From an uncultured Verrucomicrobiota bacterium (GTDB lineage Bacteria; Verrucomicrobiota; Verrucomicrobiia; Opitutales; Opitutaceae), in contig CAJXQX010000007.1 of NCBI GenBank assembly GCA_913058185.1, positions 17,588 through 81,587 on the forward strand: a DNA stretch of 64,000 nucleotides, read 5' to 3'. This document shows, piece by piece, positions 55,068 through 64,000 of the stretch. The notes beneath the pieces were generated by a model. The model had not been told where the DNA came from and did no database searches. It saw only the letters and a list, made by a program, of their open reading frames with translations. The translations under genes were made by a program, and so were the position numbers. Numbering within the stretch: the first letter of the stretch is position 1; each line of letters opens with the position of its first letter.

Positions 55068-56617
55068 ACCTCCGAGATGTCTGCGTGGCCCTGTTAGTGC
55101 TCGCGGTCGTATCATCCACCCACGCCGCGCCTAATATCCTCTTCGCGATCGCGGATGATCAGTCCTACCCGTATGCCTCGGCCTACGGAACGAAAGGCGT
55201 TGAGACGCCTGCCTTTGATCGACTGGCCGATCAGGGTGTCCTCTTTCACAACGCTTTCGCTCCCGCCCCGCAGTGCAGTCCCTGCCGCGCGGCCATTCTC
55301 ACCGGCCGCAATATCTGGGAACTTGAAGAGGCTGGAACTCACGGCAGCTATTTTCCCAAAAAATTCCCAGTTTTCACAAGGGTGCTTGAGAATGTCGGTT
55401 ATCACGTCGGATTCACCGGCAAACCCTGGAGTCCCGGCAATTTTGAAGATGCCGGGTGGAAACGAAATCCTGTGGGAGACGAATACAACGCGGCCGCGTT
55501 GGAGCCGCCTGCGAGCGGCATTTCCAATATCGACTACACCGCCAACTTTGAGACGTTTCTGGCGAATAAAGAATCGGACCAACCGTTCTTCTTCTGGTTT
55601 GGCGCCAAGGAACCACATCGGGTATACGAGTACGGATCAGGGCAGAGGGCTGGAAAGCAACTAGCGGATGCAGCTGTTCCAGACTTTTTGCCCGACGAAG
55701 AGATCATCCGCCACGACGTGCTCGACTACGCTTTGGAAATCGAATGGTTCGATCAACACCTCGGGGCGATGCTGCAGATGCTCGAAGAAGCTGGAGAACT
55801 GGCCAATACAATCGTGGTGGTCACTGCGGACAACGGTATGCCCTTTCCCTCCGCGAAAGCCAACCTGCAGGAATATGGCACGCATGTGCCCTTGGTGATT
55901 GCCGGACCGGCGTTTTTCCCGGGCGGGCGTGAAACGACTTCGCTCACGAGCCTGATCGACCTAGCGCCAACCTTCCTGGAACTCGCGCAAACCGACCGGA
56001 TGCAAAACCTCACGGGCCAGAGCCTGCTTCCGCAGTTGCAAAAAGGGGAAGCCCATCGCGATTTCGTGCTGACCGGTCGGGAACGTCATTCTCATGCCCG
56101 AGCTGATAACAAGGGTTACCCGGCGCGGGCGCTAAGAACGGAGGAGTTTCTCTACGTGTGGAATGTTGATGCCGATCGCTGGCCCGCGGGCATTCCCAAC
56201 CCGGAGAGGTTGCGACCGGACCAGACCGACGGGAGTTTCTCCTCAGACTACAAGTCCATGGGCCTCGGTTATGCCGATATCGATCCCTCACCGTCCAAAG
56301 AGCTGATCTTGGCCCAACGAGCAACCTATCCGCAGCATTATGCTTTGGGCTTTCTTAGACGGCCGACTGAACAGCTCTACGATATTGAGAACGATCCCGC
56401 TTGTGTGAATGACTTGGCGTCAGACCCTCGCTACGCCGCGATTTTGGAGAATCTTGGTCGGAAACTTCGCGAAAATCTTAGTGATCAAAAAGATCCGCGG
56501 ATGACGAGTAACGGCGGCATCTTTGATACCTATCCCCGATTTGGCAGCATGCGTTACTACCCTGGCTTCAAAAAGCGCGGTGAATATAATCACGACGCGC
56601 TAGAGCAGAGCGAGTAG
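55049..56617 (+). CDS. exported sulfatase 4 (CSPCR signature)
   Basis: A 522-residue sulfatase with signal peptide (CVALLVLAVVSSTHAA), first block PNILFAIADDQSYPYASAYG, the signature CSPCRAAILTG and the VVVTADNGMPFPSAKANLQE block. The signature has Cys where most sulfatases have Ser in C-x-P-S-R, while keeping the Cys, Pro and Arg. The overall layout is like heparan N-sulfatase-type enzymes. It overlaps sulfatase 3 by 19 nt, so translation is probably coupled. An ECF sigma gene follows after 84 bp. Confidence 0.9.
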   Translation: MEKQFLNLRDVCVALLVLAVVSSTHAAPNILFAIADDQSYPYASAYGTKGVETPAFDRLADQGVLFHNAFAPAPQCSPCRAAILTGRNIWELEEAGTHGSYFPKKFPVFTRVLENVGYHVGFTGKPWSPGNFEDAGWKRNPVGDEYNAAALEPPASGISNIDYTANFETFLANKESDQPFFFWFGAKEPHRVYEYGSGQRAGKQLADAAVPDFLPDEEIIRHDVLDYALEIEWFDQHLGAMLQMLEEAGELANTIVVVTADNGMPFPSAKANLQEYGTHVPLVIAGPAFFPGGRETTSLTSLIDLAPTFLELAQTDRMQNLTGQSLLPQLQKGEAHRDFVLTGRERHSHARADNKGYPARALRTEEFLYVWNVDADRWPAGIPNPERLRPDQTDGSFSSDYKSMGLGYADIDPSPSKELILAQRATYPQHYALGFLRRPTEQLYDIENDPACVNDLASDPRYAAILENLGRKLRENLSDQKDPRMTSNGGIFDTYPRFGSMRYYPGFKKRGEYNHDALEQSE

Positions 56618-56665
56618 GTTGCGTTGCCTGACTGTGAAACCTTTACCTTTCCCTGGAACTACCGT

Positions 56666-56690
56666 ATGGGTTAAGTAGTCGTTACCCCAT
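56666..56690. promoter_or_regulatory. inverted repeat upstream of the ECF sigma gene
   Basis: ATGGGTTAA and TTACCCCAT form a 9-bp inverted repeat with one mismatch and a 7-bp spacer. It ends 11 nt before the sigma start codon, so it overlaps the probable promoter. It could be an operator, a transcript hairpin or a weak attenuator. Confidence 0.4.
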
Positions 56691-56701
56691 TTCGTAAATA
56701 G

Positions 56702-57229
56702 ATGCCCCCCGAAAACTCAGTCCAAAGTCAGTGGTATAGAGAATACCTCCAACCGCACGAACCCATGTTGCGTGGTTGGCTGCAGAATCGATTCGCTAAC
56801 CGCATTGATGTGGATGACATCGTCCAAGAGTCGTTGCTGCGCGTGCTGAAAGCCAAAGAGGTGAACGATATTAAGTCCCCCAAGGCCTTCTTTTTTGCCA
56901 CGGCGAGGAATTTGGCACTCGACGTCATGCGGCGCTCAAAAGTTGTTCAATTCGATTCTTTAACCGAAAATGAACTTTCGAACGTCCTAGATGATGCGGA
57001 GTCGGTGCCAGAATCGATCGCGCGTAATCAGGAATTAGAGATTTTAACCAAAGCCATCCAGTCACTCCCGTCCAAATGCCGACGTATTTTTACGCTCAGA
57101 AAAGTTTATTGCATGTCCCAGCTGGACATTGCGAAGAAGCTGGGGATATCGGTCAATACGGTCGCTACGCAGCTGAAAATCGGCGTAAAGAAGTGCAGTG
57201 CATTCATGCACGAACATAGTCACCGATGA
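56702..57229 (+). CDS. ECF RNA polymerase sigma factor (FecI-like)
   Basis: A 175-residue sigma-70 family protein with region 2 (NRIDVDDIVQESLLRVLKAK, FFATARNLALDVMRRS) and region 4 (LPSKCRRIFTLRKVYCMSQLDIAKKLGISVNTV). It lies directly before a FecR-type gene with an ATGA overlap and then a TonB receptor, the classic cell-surface-signalling layout. It probably directs transcription of the receptor or the sulfatases when the ligand binds. Confidence 0.92.
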   Translation: MPPENSVQSQWYREYLQPHEPMLRGWLQNRFANRIDVDDIVQESLLRVLKAKEVNDIKSPKAFFFATARNLALDVMRRSKVVQFDSLTENELSNVLDDAESVPESIARNQELEILTKAIQSLPSKCRRIFTLRKVYCMSQLDIAKKLGISVNTVATQLKIGVKKCSAFMHEHSHR

Positions 57230-58293
57230 AAGACTACGGAAATACACCAGATAGCCCTAACTCAGGTGATGAGAGTCGCTTGGATGAAGCTGCGCTTGAT
57301 TGGGTCATTCGCCGTGACGCCGGTTTTACGCCGCAAGAGCAGGATGCGTTTTTCTCCTGGCTAGCGGAAAATAGCCAACATGGTGAGGGGTTTACGCGTC
57401 ATTCTCAAAACTTCCATCAATTTGATTCCTTGGTGCAGTGGTGCCCTGAGCATAGCGATGAGCCCAACCCGGATTTGCTCGCGGTTCCATTGGTGAAACA
57501 AGGATGGTTCTTAGGACTGTCCTCGTTGGCGGCGGCGGCTCTGCTTGTGGGACTATTTGTTTGGAGTCCCTGGGTTGAGAACCAAAATTTTGATGGATAT
57601 TTGCCCGAAGCGGGCGCGATGGCTTTGGACTACCAGATTCACCGCCTGCCTGATGGTTCGATTGTCGAACTAAACGAAGGCACCCAGATTGCTATTCGAT
57701 ACTCCGGAGAGGAGAGACGAGTGGATCTCCTCTCGGGTGAAGCGTATTTTGAAGTGGCGAAGAACCCAGATCGTCCGTTCGTCGTCAGTGCCCGGGGTAT
57801 CGCGGTCATCGCGGTCGGAACGGCGTTTAATGTAAAACTGAACGACGACTCGCTTGACGTCATGGTGACTCACGGCCGCGTTCAGATGGATTCATCCGCA
57901 TTGATAAATGTGGGTGAGCTTTCGGCATCTCCCGAGCCGCAGATTTTCGCTCCCGAGCTGAACGCTGGTCAGCGCTCCCATATTTCGTTCGTCACCGAAG
58001 CTATTGTTCCTGAGCTCGCGCCATTTACGGAGGAGGAAGTTGTCGAAGAATTGGCTTGGAAGCATCAGGTGCTGGAATTCGTAGCGCGTCCATTGGGCGA
58101 GATTGTGGCGGAGTTTAACCACTACAATACCCGGCAAATTTTCATCGAAGACCAAGAACTCCTCGATACCGTGATCACCGCGACTTTCCGTTCCTACAAT
58201 TTGGACGGGTTTGTGCGCTTGCTGGAATTGACTTGCCCAATGGAGGCCTCCTTCGAAGGCGGCGAGTCGGTGACGCTTACGCGAGTCCGTTGA
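57226..58293 (+). CDS. FecR-family anti-sigma regulator
   Basis: A 355-residue protein with the cytoplasmic FecR N-terminal region (DEAALDWVIRRDAGFTPQEQDAFFSWLAE), one membrane helix (about residues 95-112, SSLAAAALLVGLFVWSPW) and the periplasmic FecR domain (DGSIVELNEGTQIAIRYSGE, GEAYFEVAKNPDRPFVVSA). A secretin-and-TonB-like segment is at the end (EIVAEFNHYNTRQIF). It would hold the ECF sigma factor and respond to the N-terminal domain of the receptor. It overlaps the sigma gene by 4 nt. Confidence 0.92.
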   Translation: MKDYGNTPDSPNSGDESRLDEAALDWVIRRDAGFTPQEQDAFFSWLAENSQHGEGFTRHSQNFHQFDSLVQWCPEHSDEPNPDLLAVPLVKQGWFLGLSSLAAAALLVGLFVWSPWVENQNFDGYLPEAGAMALDYQIHRLPDGSIVELNEGTQIAIRYSGEERRVDLLSGEAYFEVAKNPDRPFVVSARGIAVIAVGTAFNVKLNDDSLDVMVTHGRVQMDSSALINVGELSASPEPQIFAPELNAGQRSHISFVTEAIVPELAPFTEEEVVEELAWKHQVLEFVARPLGEIVAEFNHYNTRQIFIEDQELLDTVITATFRSYNLDGFVRLLELTCPMEASFEGGESVTLTRVR

Positions 58294-58330
58294 ACTAAGT
58301 TCAGTTCGAAAGCCGAATTGATGGAGCCGA

Positions 58331-58358
58331 TTGACTTGTTCGACGAACAGGTTACAGT
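58331..58358 (+). promoter_or_regulatory. probable promoter with palindromic operator before the TonB receptor
   Basis: A TTGACT box (58331-58336) and a TACAGT box (58353-58358) are separated by 16 bp, and the spacer begins with the perfect palindrome TGTTCG-A-CGAACA (58337-58349). This is the layout of a repressed sigma-70-type promoter. The start codon lies 110 bp downstream; the rest of the leader shows nothing. The palindrome resembles no regulator site I can name with confidence. Confidence 0.45.
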
Positions 58359-58468
58359 GGAAAGGTGGCGGATAATATATCCATAGTAGGAATTTTCGTT
58401 TTAATTATTCACCCGATCAATCAGCTTGATCGTCTCTGGAGCAGAAGATTGTCGCTCCATGGCCTCGA

Positions 58469-61400
58469 ATGTTACCCCAACCCCCCAATCGGCTGTATGG
58501 CTTAGGCAAGATTTGCCTGGCCGCACTCATCATGAATTTGATGGGTGGCTTCTTGGTAGGTGCGGAATCCGAAGCTGCGGAAAAACAAGTCTTCGAGATA
58601 AAAGCAGGCAAGGCGACTTCGACCTTACCACGAGTAGCACGGCAGGGGCACGTAGACGTTATGTTTACCGCCAAAGTTGCGAAAGGGGTTCGGACGAATG
58701 CCGTCATGGGGAAGTTCACTCCCTTAGAAGCACTGGAAGCAATGTTGCTAGAAACACCATTGCAAATCGTGGAGGACCGGGGAACCGGCGCCTTCGCGGT
58801 CATCCGTGTCGCTGAGGAAGTTACGACAACCCCGCTGCCTGCGACCCAAACCAACAAACCTCGAACCACTCCAGATATGAACCCTAAAAAACGACTATTT
58901 AGCAGTCTCACCGGCGGACTTGCCGCTGTGCTTAGCTTTAGTGCATCGCCCGCCGTGGCGCAGCAATCTAATGCCGAAGAAGAAACCGTCAAAATGGAAG
59001 CATTCCAGATTTACGGTGCCGCCCAGGCCGCGTCCGTAGAACGGCAAAAACAATCGAACATCATCGGAAGTTATTTGGGCTCTGATGCATTGGGTGATCT
59101 GCCCGATGATGACTTGGGCGAAGCGCTTTCCCGGCTCGCTGGGGTCAACGTGATCGGTGGGCAAGGAAACGCCGAAGGCTCCGTCACCATTCGCGGCGCG
59201 GACGGTCAGTATAACTCCATTCGCATCAACGGTGCTTCGCAGGCGAATGCCCGGTTGGGTTCACGTAATTATGATGTCACTCAGATCCCCGCGGAAATGG
59301 TTGCCGGGGTGCAGATCATCAAAAGTGTCACCGCGGAATTTCCGGCTGATTCGATTGGTGGTTCGGTGAATGTAGAAACCGCCAATGCCTTTGATCTGAA
59401 AAAGACCGGGACTCGCTACAAGGTAGAATATCGTCACCGCGACCAAGGCGACCACCGTGGGTGGGGTGCCAATATAGTTCATTCAGCCATCGGCAGTATC
59501 TTGGGTGGTGAAGATAATTTCGGTATGTTGTTCAATATTAACTACACCGATGAAGACTTGGTCGATTGGTCGACGCAGAATCGCTTTCTAGATGATCCTG
59601 GCCGCGTGTCAGGCATCCCGGGATTTGCCGAGCAGACTGACCTGTCGACGAACCCCGACGCAGCAACACCAATCTGGGATCGCTTTGACCCCAACGAGAC
59701 GCGCACCACGCGCGATGAGCTGACTTTTAACGCCAGTTTTGATTTTAAGTTGTCCGACGAAACGACGCTTTATTTCCGCCCTTGGTTTCAAAAAGAGAAT
59801 GACGACCGGGACAGTTTCGCTTTTCGCATCGATCGTCTCGAACGTGCCTTTTCGGGTAATTGGTGGTTCATGGATGATGCCGGTAATGCTCTCGGTGATT
59901 GGGTAGAGAATGACAATGATCCTACCTTAGGCAGTGCGGGGGACAGTTTTGTGCAACAGGTGGATAGCAGTGGCAATGTCGTGGTCACCCCGAACTTCGA
60001 AGCCAATCGGGATGGTCGGATTGGTCGGATCATCACGGGCCGTAACATTGAGGCCGAAACCTATACCTTCGATTTCGGAGGCGAAACAGCCCTCGATGAC
60101 GGTTTGCTGGAATATCGGCTCCTCTTCTCGTCCGATGAAGGAGACAACTTTAACCGTCAGTATCGCTTTGAGGAGCGTTTTGATGATGGCCGGGCGGGTG
60201 ACCGCTTGCGCGCCAGTTTCTTCGGCACGACTCCGCTGCCTGACTTTACGGTATTCGAAGTTACCGAGCGTAGAGGCCACGTTCCTTCCAATGGGAAAGA
60301 GAATGTGTTCGGTGACGCCAATCGTACCTTCAACAATACCGCACCGCAATTTCTCTATGAAAACGTGACCGAGGACGTGGTGCTCGCCTCCGTCGATCTG
60401 GAAAAAGAAATTAATAACAATGTTACTTTAAAGACAGGTGTTCGTCTACGCAGCGCGACGCGGGATAATGTCACCACTCAGTTGTTCTTCCGTCCCGAAG
60501 AAGGCTCCCGTCGGGTTTATCCAGCCGGGCTGTTTGCCGATCCGGCCGATGGGAATACAACCCTCTGGGATGGTAAGTATGCTGATGCCGCTGGTCCGTT
60601 TTTGCGTGCTGATTCTCCGTATGCCCACTTCTTTGATACTTACCGGGCAGATCCAACCGCTTGGGAATTCGCTCGTTCGGATCTTCGTGATGCGGCCGAC
60701 ACCGCCGAGCTGAAGGAAGACGTTTTGGCGGCCTACTTACAGGGGACCTTCCGCAAGAATGATTGGACCTTGGTCACCGGTCTTCGTTTCGAAAAAACTG
60801 AACTCGATACCACATGGAAACCTTCGAACTTCGTGGTCGATGGCACCAACATTCCAAATCTCTCGTCCGAACAGCAAGGTATCCTTAATAACCTTGTTCA
60901 AGCCGGTGTTCAGGATCTTGGGTTTGCTGGGGCCGATGGAACCTTCTCCTTCGGCGATATCGTAGACGATATCAACCGCAAGAGTTCCTACGATAACGTG
61001 CTGCCGAGTGGTGTCCTGACTTATCGCGCTGGGGATTCCGGTCACGTCTTCCGGGTGGCTTACACCAAAACGCTGACTCGTCCCGATTACCGGGAATTGG
61101 TGCCGTTCGATTTGGGTGAAGCCAATCGCCAGTTGCAAGCAGCCGGCGTGCTTAATCTCACTAACCGCGCTGAGGAGTTCGATTTAGGAAATCCGAATCT
61201 AGTCGAGCAAACATCGACGAATTTTGATGCCGCTTGGGAATACTACTTCGGTCCCGGCCAACGTAATACTTTCTCCGTGACGTATTTCTCCAAGAGTCTC
61301 GAAGACTTCCTCCAGCAAGATACCTTCCGGCGTGATGTCGAATTGCTGATAGATTCCGAGGACCCCAGTCTTGGCACTGAGTTTGTCACTTCAGATACGA

Positions 61401-61957
61401 ATTTCTGGTCCAATGCCTCGAGCCGCAGCATTCAGGGTGTAGAGGTCAGCGGTTACTTCAATATGACGGACCTGATTCCGGGAGCCGGATTCTTGCAGGG
61501 ACTCAGTTTTGTCCCCAACTACGCCTACATCACCGGTGACCAAACCGATCCGATTTTCAACCAAACGGAATTGGCGAACGGAAACTTCGTAAAAATTGGC
61601 GAGAACTTCACCAATAGCCTCACGAATCAAGCCAAGGAAATCTACAATCTTCAGTTAATCTACGAGCGGTCACGATTCAATGTTCGGCTGTCCTACAATT
61701 ACATCTCGCGGTTGCAGCGCAACCCTTCGACGGCCGCGATCTCCGCTATCACCTTCGATCGCGAATCCGCGACTATGGATCTGTCTATTCAGTATCGTCT
61801 CTTCAAGGATCGTGACACCCGTCTGTTCTTCGAAGCGGATAACTTGACGGATGAAGTCGGTGACGAACGTTACATCGGAAGCACCCCCGGACTCTATACC
61901 ACGTCCTATTCGACTTTTGGTCGGCGCTACGTGTTTGGTATCCGCGGATCATTCTAA
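58469..61957 (+). CDS. TonB-dependent receptor with STN signalling domain
   Basis: A 1162-residue outer-membrane receptor. Residues 1-35 look like a signal peptide; about 38-112 form an STN (secretin/TonB short N-terminal) domain with FEIKAGKATSTLPRVARQG and FTPLEALEAMLLETPLQIVE, which would contact FecR. A second signal-like segment starts at Met137 (PKKRLFSSLTGGLAAVLSFS, then SPAVAQQ). The plug (about 190-310, with NVIGGQGNAEGSVTIRGADG) and a large beta barrel ending in GIRGSF follow. The barrel size suggests import of a large ligand such as an oligosaccharide. It is the third gene behind the ECF sigma factor and FecR. Confidence 0.9.
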   Translation: MLPQPPNRLYGLGKICLAALIMNLMGGFLVGAESEAAEKQVFEIKAGKATSTLPRVARQGHVDVMFTAKVAKGVRTNAVMGKFTPLEALEAMLLETPLQIVEDRGTGAFAVIRVAEEVTTTPLPATQTNKPRTTPDMNPKKRLFSSLTGGLAAVLSFSASPAVAQQSNAEEETVKMEAFQIYGAAQAASVERQKQSNIIGSYLGSDALGDLPDDDLGEALSRLAGVNVIGGQGNAEGSVTIRGADGQYNSIRINGASQANARLGSRNYDVTQIPAEMVAGVQIIKSVTAEFPADSIGGSVNVETANAFDLKKTGTRYKVEYRHRDQGDHRGWGANIVHSAIGSILGGEDNFGMLFNINYTDEDLVDWSTQNRFLDDPGRVSGIPGFAEQTDLSTNPDAATPIWDRFDPNETRTTRDELTFNASFDFKLSDETTLYFRPWFQKENDDRDSFAFRIDRLERAFSGNWWFMDDAGNALGDWVENDNDPTLGSAGDSFVQQVDSSGNVVVTPNFEANRDGRIGRIITGRNIEAETYTFDFGGETALDDGLLEYRLLFSSDEGDNFNRQYRFEERFDDGRAGDRLRASFFGTTPLPDFTVFEVTERRGHVPSNGKENVFGDANRTFNNTAPQFLYENVTEDVVLASVDLEKEINNNVTLKTGVRLRSATRDNVTTQLFFRPEEGSRRVYPAGLFADPADGNTTLWDGKYADAAGPFLRADSPYAHFFDTYRADPTAWEFARSDLRDAADTAELKEDVLAAYLQGTFRKNDWTLVTGLRFEKTELDTTWKPSNFVVDGTNIPNLSSEQQGILNNLVQAGVQDLGFAGADGTFSFGDIVDDINRKSSYDNVLPSGVLTYRAGDSGHVFRVAYTKTLTRPDYRELVPFDLGEANRQLQAAGVLNLTNRAEEFDLGNPNLVEQTSTNFDAAWEYYFGPGQRNTFSVTYFSKSLEDFLQQDTFRRDVELLIDSEDPSLGTEFVTSDTNFWSNASSRSIQGVEVSGYFNMTDLIPGAGFLQGLSFVPNYAYITGDQTDPIFNQTELANGNFVKIGENFTNSLTNQAKEIYNLQLIYERSRFNVRLSYNYISRLQRNPSTAAISAITFDRESATMDLSIQYRLFKDRDTRLFFEADNLTDEVGDERYIGSTPGLYTTSYSTFGRRYVFGIRGSF

Positions 61958-61971
61958 TCAAGTAAGTTTAC

Positions 61972-62006
61972 AAAGCCCTCCGAGTCTCTGGCTCGGGGGG
62001 CTTTTT
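61972..62006 (+). terminator. intrinsic terminator after the TonB receptor
   Basis: The stem AAAGCCCTCCGAG/CTCGGGGGGCTTTTT has a short loop and a T-run, 15 nt after the stop. Confidence 0.85.
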
Positions 62007-62047
62007 GTTTTCGATCTATCGAGGTATTCAAGGAATATTGAATTCTG

Positions 62048-64000
62048 TGCAGCGAATTATCGTTTTAGTCCTACTCTCAATTTCCGCGGGTTTGAGCATG
62101 CTCTCAGCGGAGCAAATTCCGGACCGCGGAGCGTTGATCTACCAAAACAACCTCGCCCAACCTGACGATATTGAGATATGGAGGATGGAAGGCCCCGGTG
62201 TCACCGAGTTTCGGGACGGATGGATGGAGATGTATTCACCGGAGAAGGAATATCACCATGTGTTTTGGGGACCGAAAGAATTCCCTGATCGGTTTATCGC
62301 TGAGTGGGAAGCGCAGAATCTAAATACCGATGATGGCCTTTGCATCCTCTTCTTCGCGGCGAAGGGCATGGACGGGAGAGACCTATTCGATCCCTCGCTA
62401 CCGAAGCGGGACGGCACGTTCAGTGGCTATACCAAAGGGGAGGTGGGGGCTTACCATATCTCCTACCACGCCAATAACCCCAAACGCCCCGATCGAGGTA
62501 AAGCGCATCTAAGAAAGAACAACGGTTTCAACTTGGTCCAAGAGGGCGCGGAAGGGATTTCAGGAAACTCCACCGCCGTCCATCAATTGAAGTTAGTCAA
62601 AGACGGGGCGCACATCCGCTTCTTTGTCGACGGTCGTAAGGTTATCGATTGGACCGACACAGATAGCAGCGAACCCCGCCCGCATTATGAATCCGGGAAG
62701 ATCGGTTTTCGTCAGATGCAGTGGACTCATTTCCGCTATCGAAATTTCCGCGTTTGGGAGATTGAAGACGCTGATGATGTGCGAGCGGGCATGGCGGGAC
62801 TTCCCGTGATCCATGCGAAGAAACGCAGTTGGGCGGATCCCGCATTTGACCGTGTGGCGAAGCGGAATTCTCCGTGTTTGCAGTGGGTGACGACGTCGGG
62901 GAAGGGACGCAGGTATGATGTTCGGTTATCTCAGGATGAATTATTTCCTGCCGAGAACTCTATCACCGGGAGCAACCTGCCTTGGGCCGTATTCAACCCC
63001 CACCAATCGTTGGCGCAGGGGCGCTGGTTTTGGCAGCACCGGGTTGATGGCGATCTCTGGTCCGACACCCATTCATTTTTGATTACCAATGAATCGCAGG
63101 ACTGGGATCCGCCGCCTCCGGCGCGGTTTTTGGCCGGAATCCCGGGCGTTCATCCGCGTCGACTCGTGGACAAGTCCAACTGGGCCGAATTCCGCAAGCG
63201 GGCCGCACCGACTCGTGAGGCCGAACGAATTGTAGCGTTGGCTGAGCATTTTGTGGATCAGCCTCCCCCCGAGGAAGATCTCAGTATCGCCGACCTGCAG
63301 GGAGACGATGCCAAGAAAACGGACAAGATTCAAAAGGACGCGTCCAAGCTCGTGGGGAGTGACCTCTTCAACGGAGTCGATCCGCTCTGTAAGGCTTATG
63401 TTTTAACCGGTGAAGCGAGATACCGAGAGACGGCAGTGCGCTGGGCGCTGGAAGCATCCACTTGGGATCCTGCGGGAGTCACGCGGATCAATGATTTTGG
63501 GGACAGCCGCATCATGCTCTCGATGGCGACGGTATACGATACGTTCCATGATCATCTAGACGAGCAGCAGCGGGCAGCACTCCTCACCTCGATCGAGGCT
63601 CGGGCGGAGCATTTTTATCAAACGTGGGCGAACAACAAAGAGTCCGTGGTCCTATCCAATCATATTTGGCAGCACACCTTTCACTATCTGTTCGATACCG
63701 CGATTGCGGTGCACGGTGATATTCCCGCCGCGGCGACATGGTTGACCTACCTCTACGAAACATTCCTCGCCCGGGCCCCGGTCTTGGGTGGAGAGGATGG
63801 TGGCTGGGTTCACGGGTTTTCCTATTTCCGCATGAACATGGATATGCTCATCGATATCCCGCAGCGCATCAAAACCTACACCGGATTCGATTTTATCGCA
63901 CACACCCCATGGTATCAGGAAAATGCCAATTATTTCCTCTACGGATTCCCTCCCGGCTCAGCGAGCACAGGGTTCTCGGACAACTCCCATGATCTTCCCG
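62048..64000 (+). CDS. DUF1961-DUF4962 lyase-like protein (heparinase II/III type), 3' end missing
   Basis: The reading frame is open from GTG 62048 to the window edge (about 650 residues). After a signal peptide (QRIIVLVLLSISAGLSMLSA) comes a concanavalin-like domain (about residues 30-240, DUF1961-type: WRMEGPGVTEFRDGWMEMYS, FRQMQWTHFRYRNFRVWEI). A DUF4962-type part then begins around residue 270 (LPWAVFNPHQSLAQGRWFWQ) and leads into an alpha/alpha toroid typical of heparinase II/III-like lyases (KAYVLTGEARYRETAVRWAL, NDFGDSRIMLSMATVYDTFH, SNHIWQHTFHYLFD). It would cleave uronic-acid-containing polysaccharides. Domain names are from recall. Confidence 0.75.

Noticed and set aside
58337..58349. 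TGTTCG-A-CGAACA as a LexA (SOS) box
   Set aside because: The half-sites resemble GAACA-type LexA boxes, but the centre spacing and the gene context (a TonB receptor) do not support SOS control.

Overview
The window looks like chromosome from a free-living verrucomicrobial bacterium of the Opitutae type. The inference rests on gene content: an alternative complex III operon (actABCDEF), a PVC-style DUF1549/DUF1553 plus DUF1501 pair, four formylglycine-type sulfatases, a large TonB-dependent receptor behind an ECF sigma/FecR pair, and a lyase-like DUF1961-DUF4962 protein. Starts with GTG and TTG are common, Shine-Dalgarno sequences are weak, and many genes overlap by ATGA.

Layout. 1-7000 is housekeeping: a partial Nif3-like gene, dCMP deaminase, YqgE, alr-tsaB on the minus strand, then tig-clpP-clpX. 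7100-18460 is one respiratory operon: a small possible Tat-signal protein, actA to actF, a short membrane protein, and CcoN-, CcoO- and CcoP-like genes. The CcoN-like protein keeps the fold but has lost almost every heme and copper ligand. 18470-22022 is a minus-strand set (proC, folD, an SH3-like protein, a pseudouridine synthase) with a decayed receiver/histidine-kinase remnant between proC and folD. 22149-30847 has a flavodoxin-less CysJ-like reductase, a sodium:solute symporter, a phosphoesterase, a repeat element, an inactivated OppA-type lipoprotein gene and fabG-acpP-fabF.

30940-32255 is the most unusual segment. Two small minus-strand genes each sit in a unit with the layout of an integron gene cassette: the start codon lies about 11 nt from a core site, and a folded attC-like site follows the gene. 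The pair is bracketed by 74-bp direct repeats. No integrase is visible in the window. This looks like a small cassette array without an integrase (a CALIN).

32500-45085 returns to core functions: rpmB, a MidA-like methyltransferase, ctp-tsaD, a sulfatase, rpoN, a Ser/Thr kinase, an A-type Fe-S carrier, ubiE, a second ClpX-like ATPase without a zinc finger, an HU-like protein and hisS. 45107-45469 is a second copy of the repeat element. 45503-64000 is accessory and appears to be for sulfated polysaccharides: DUF1501 and DUF1553 proteins, a Tat-exported Gfo/Idh/MocA protein, three tandem sulfatases, ECF sigma, FecR, a TonB receptor, and a lyase-like gene that runs off the end. The receptor, anti-sigma and sigma factor would sense and import an oligosaccharide, and the exported sulfatases and lyase-like enzyme would process it. 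The actual substrate cannot be read from the sequence. No tRNA or rRNA gene was seen.
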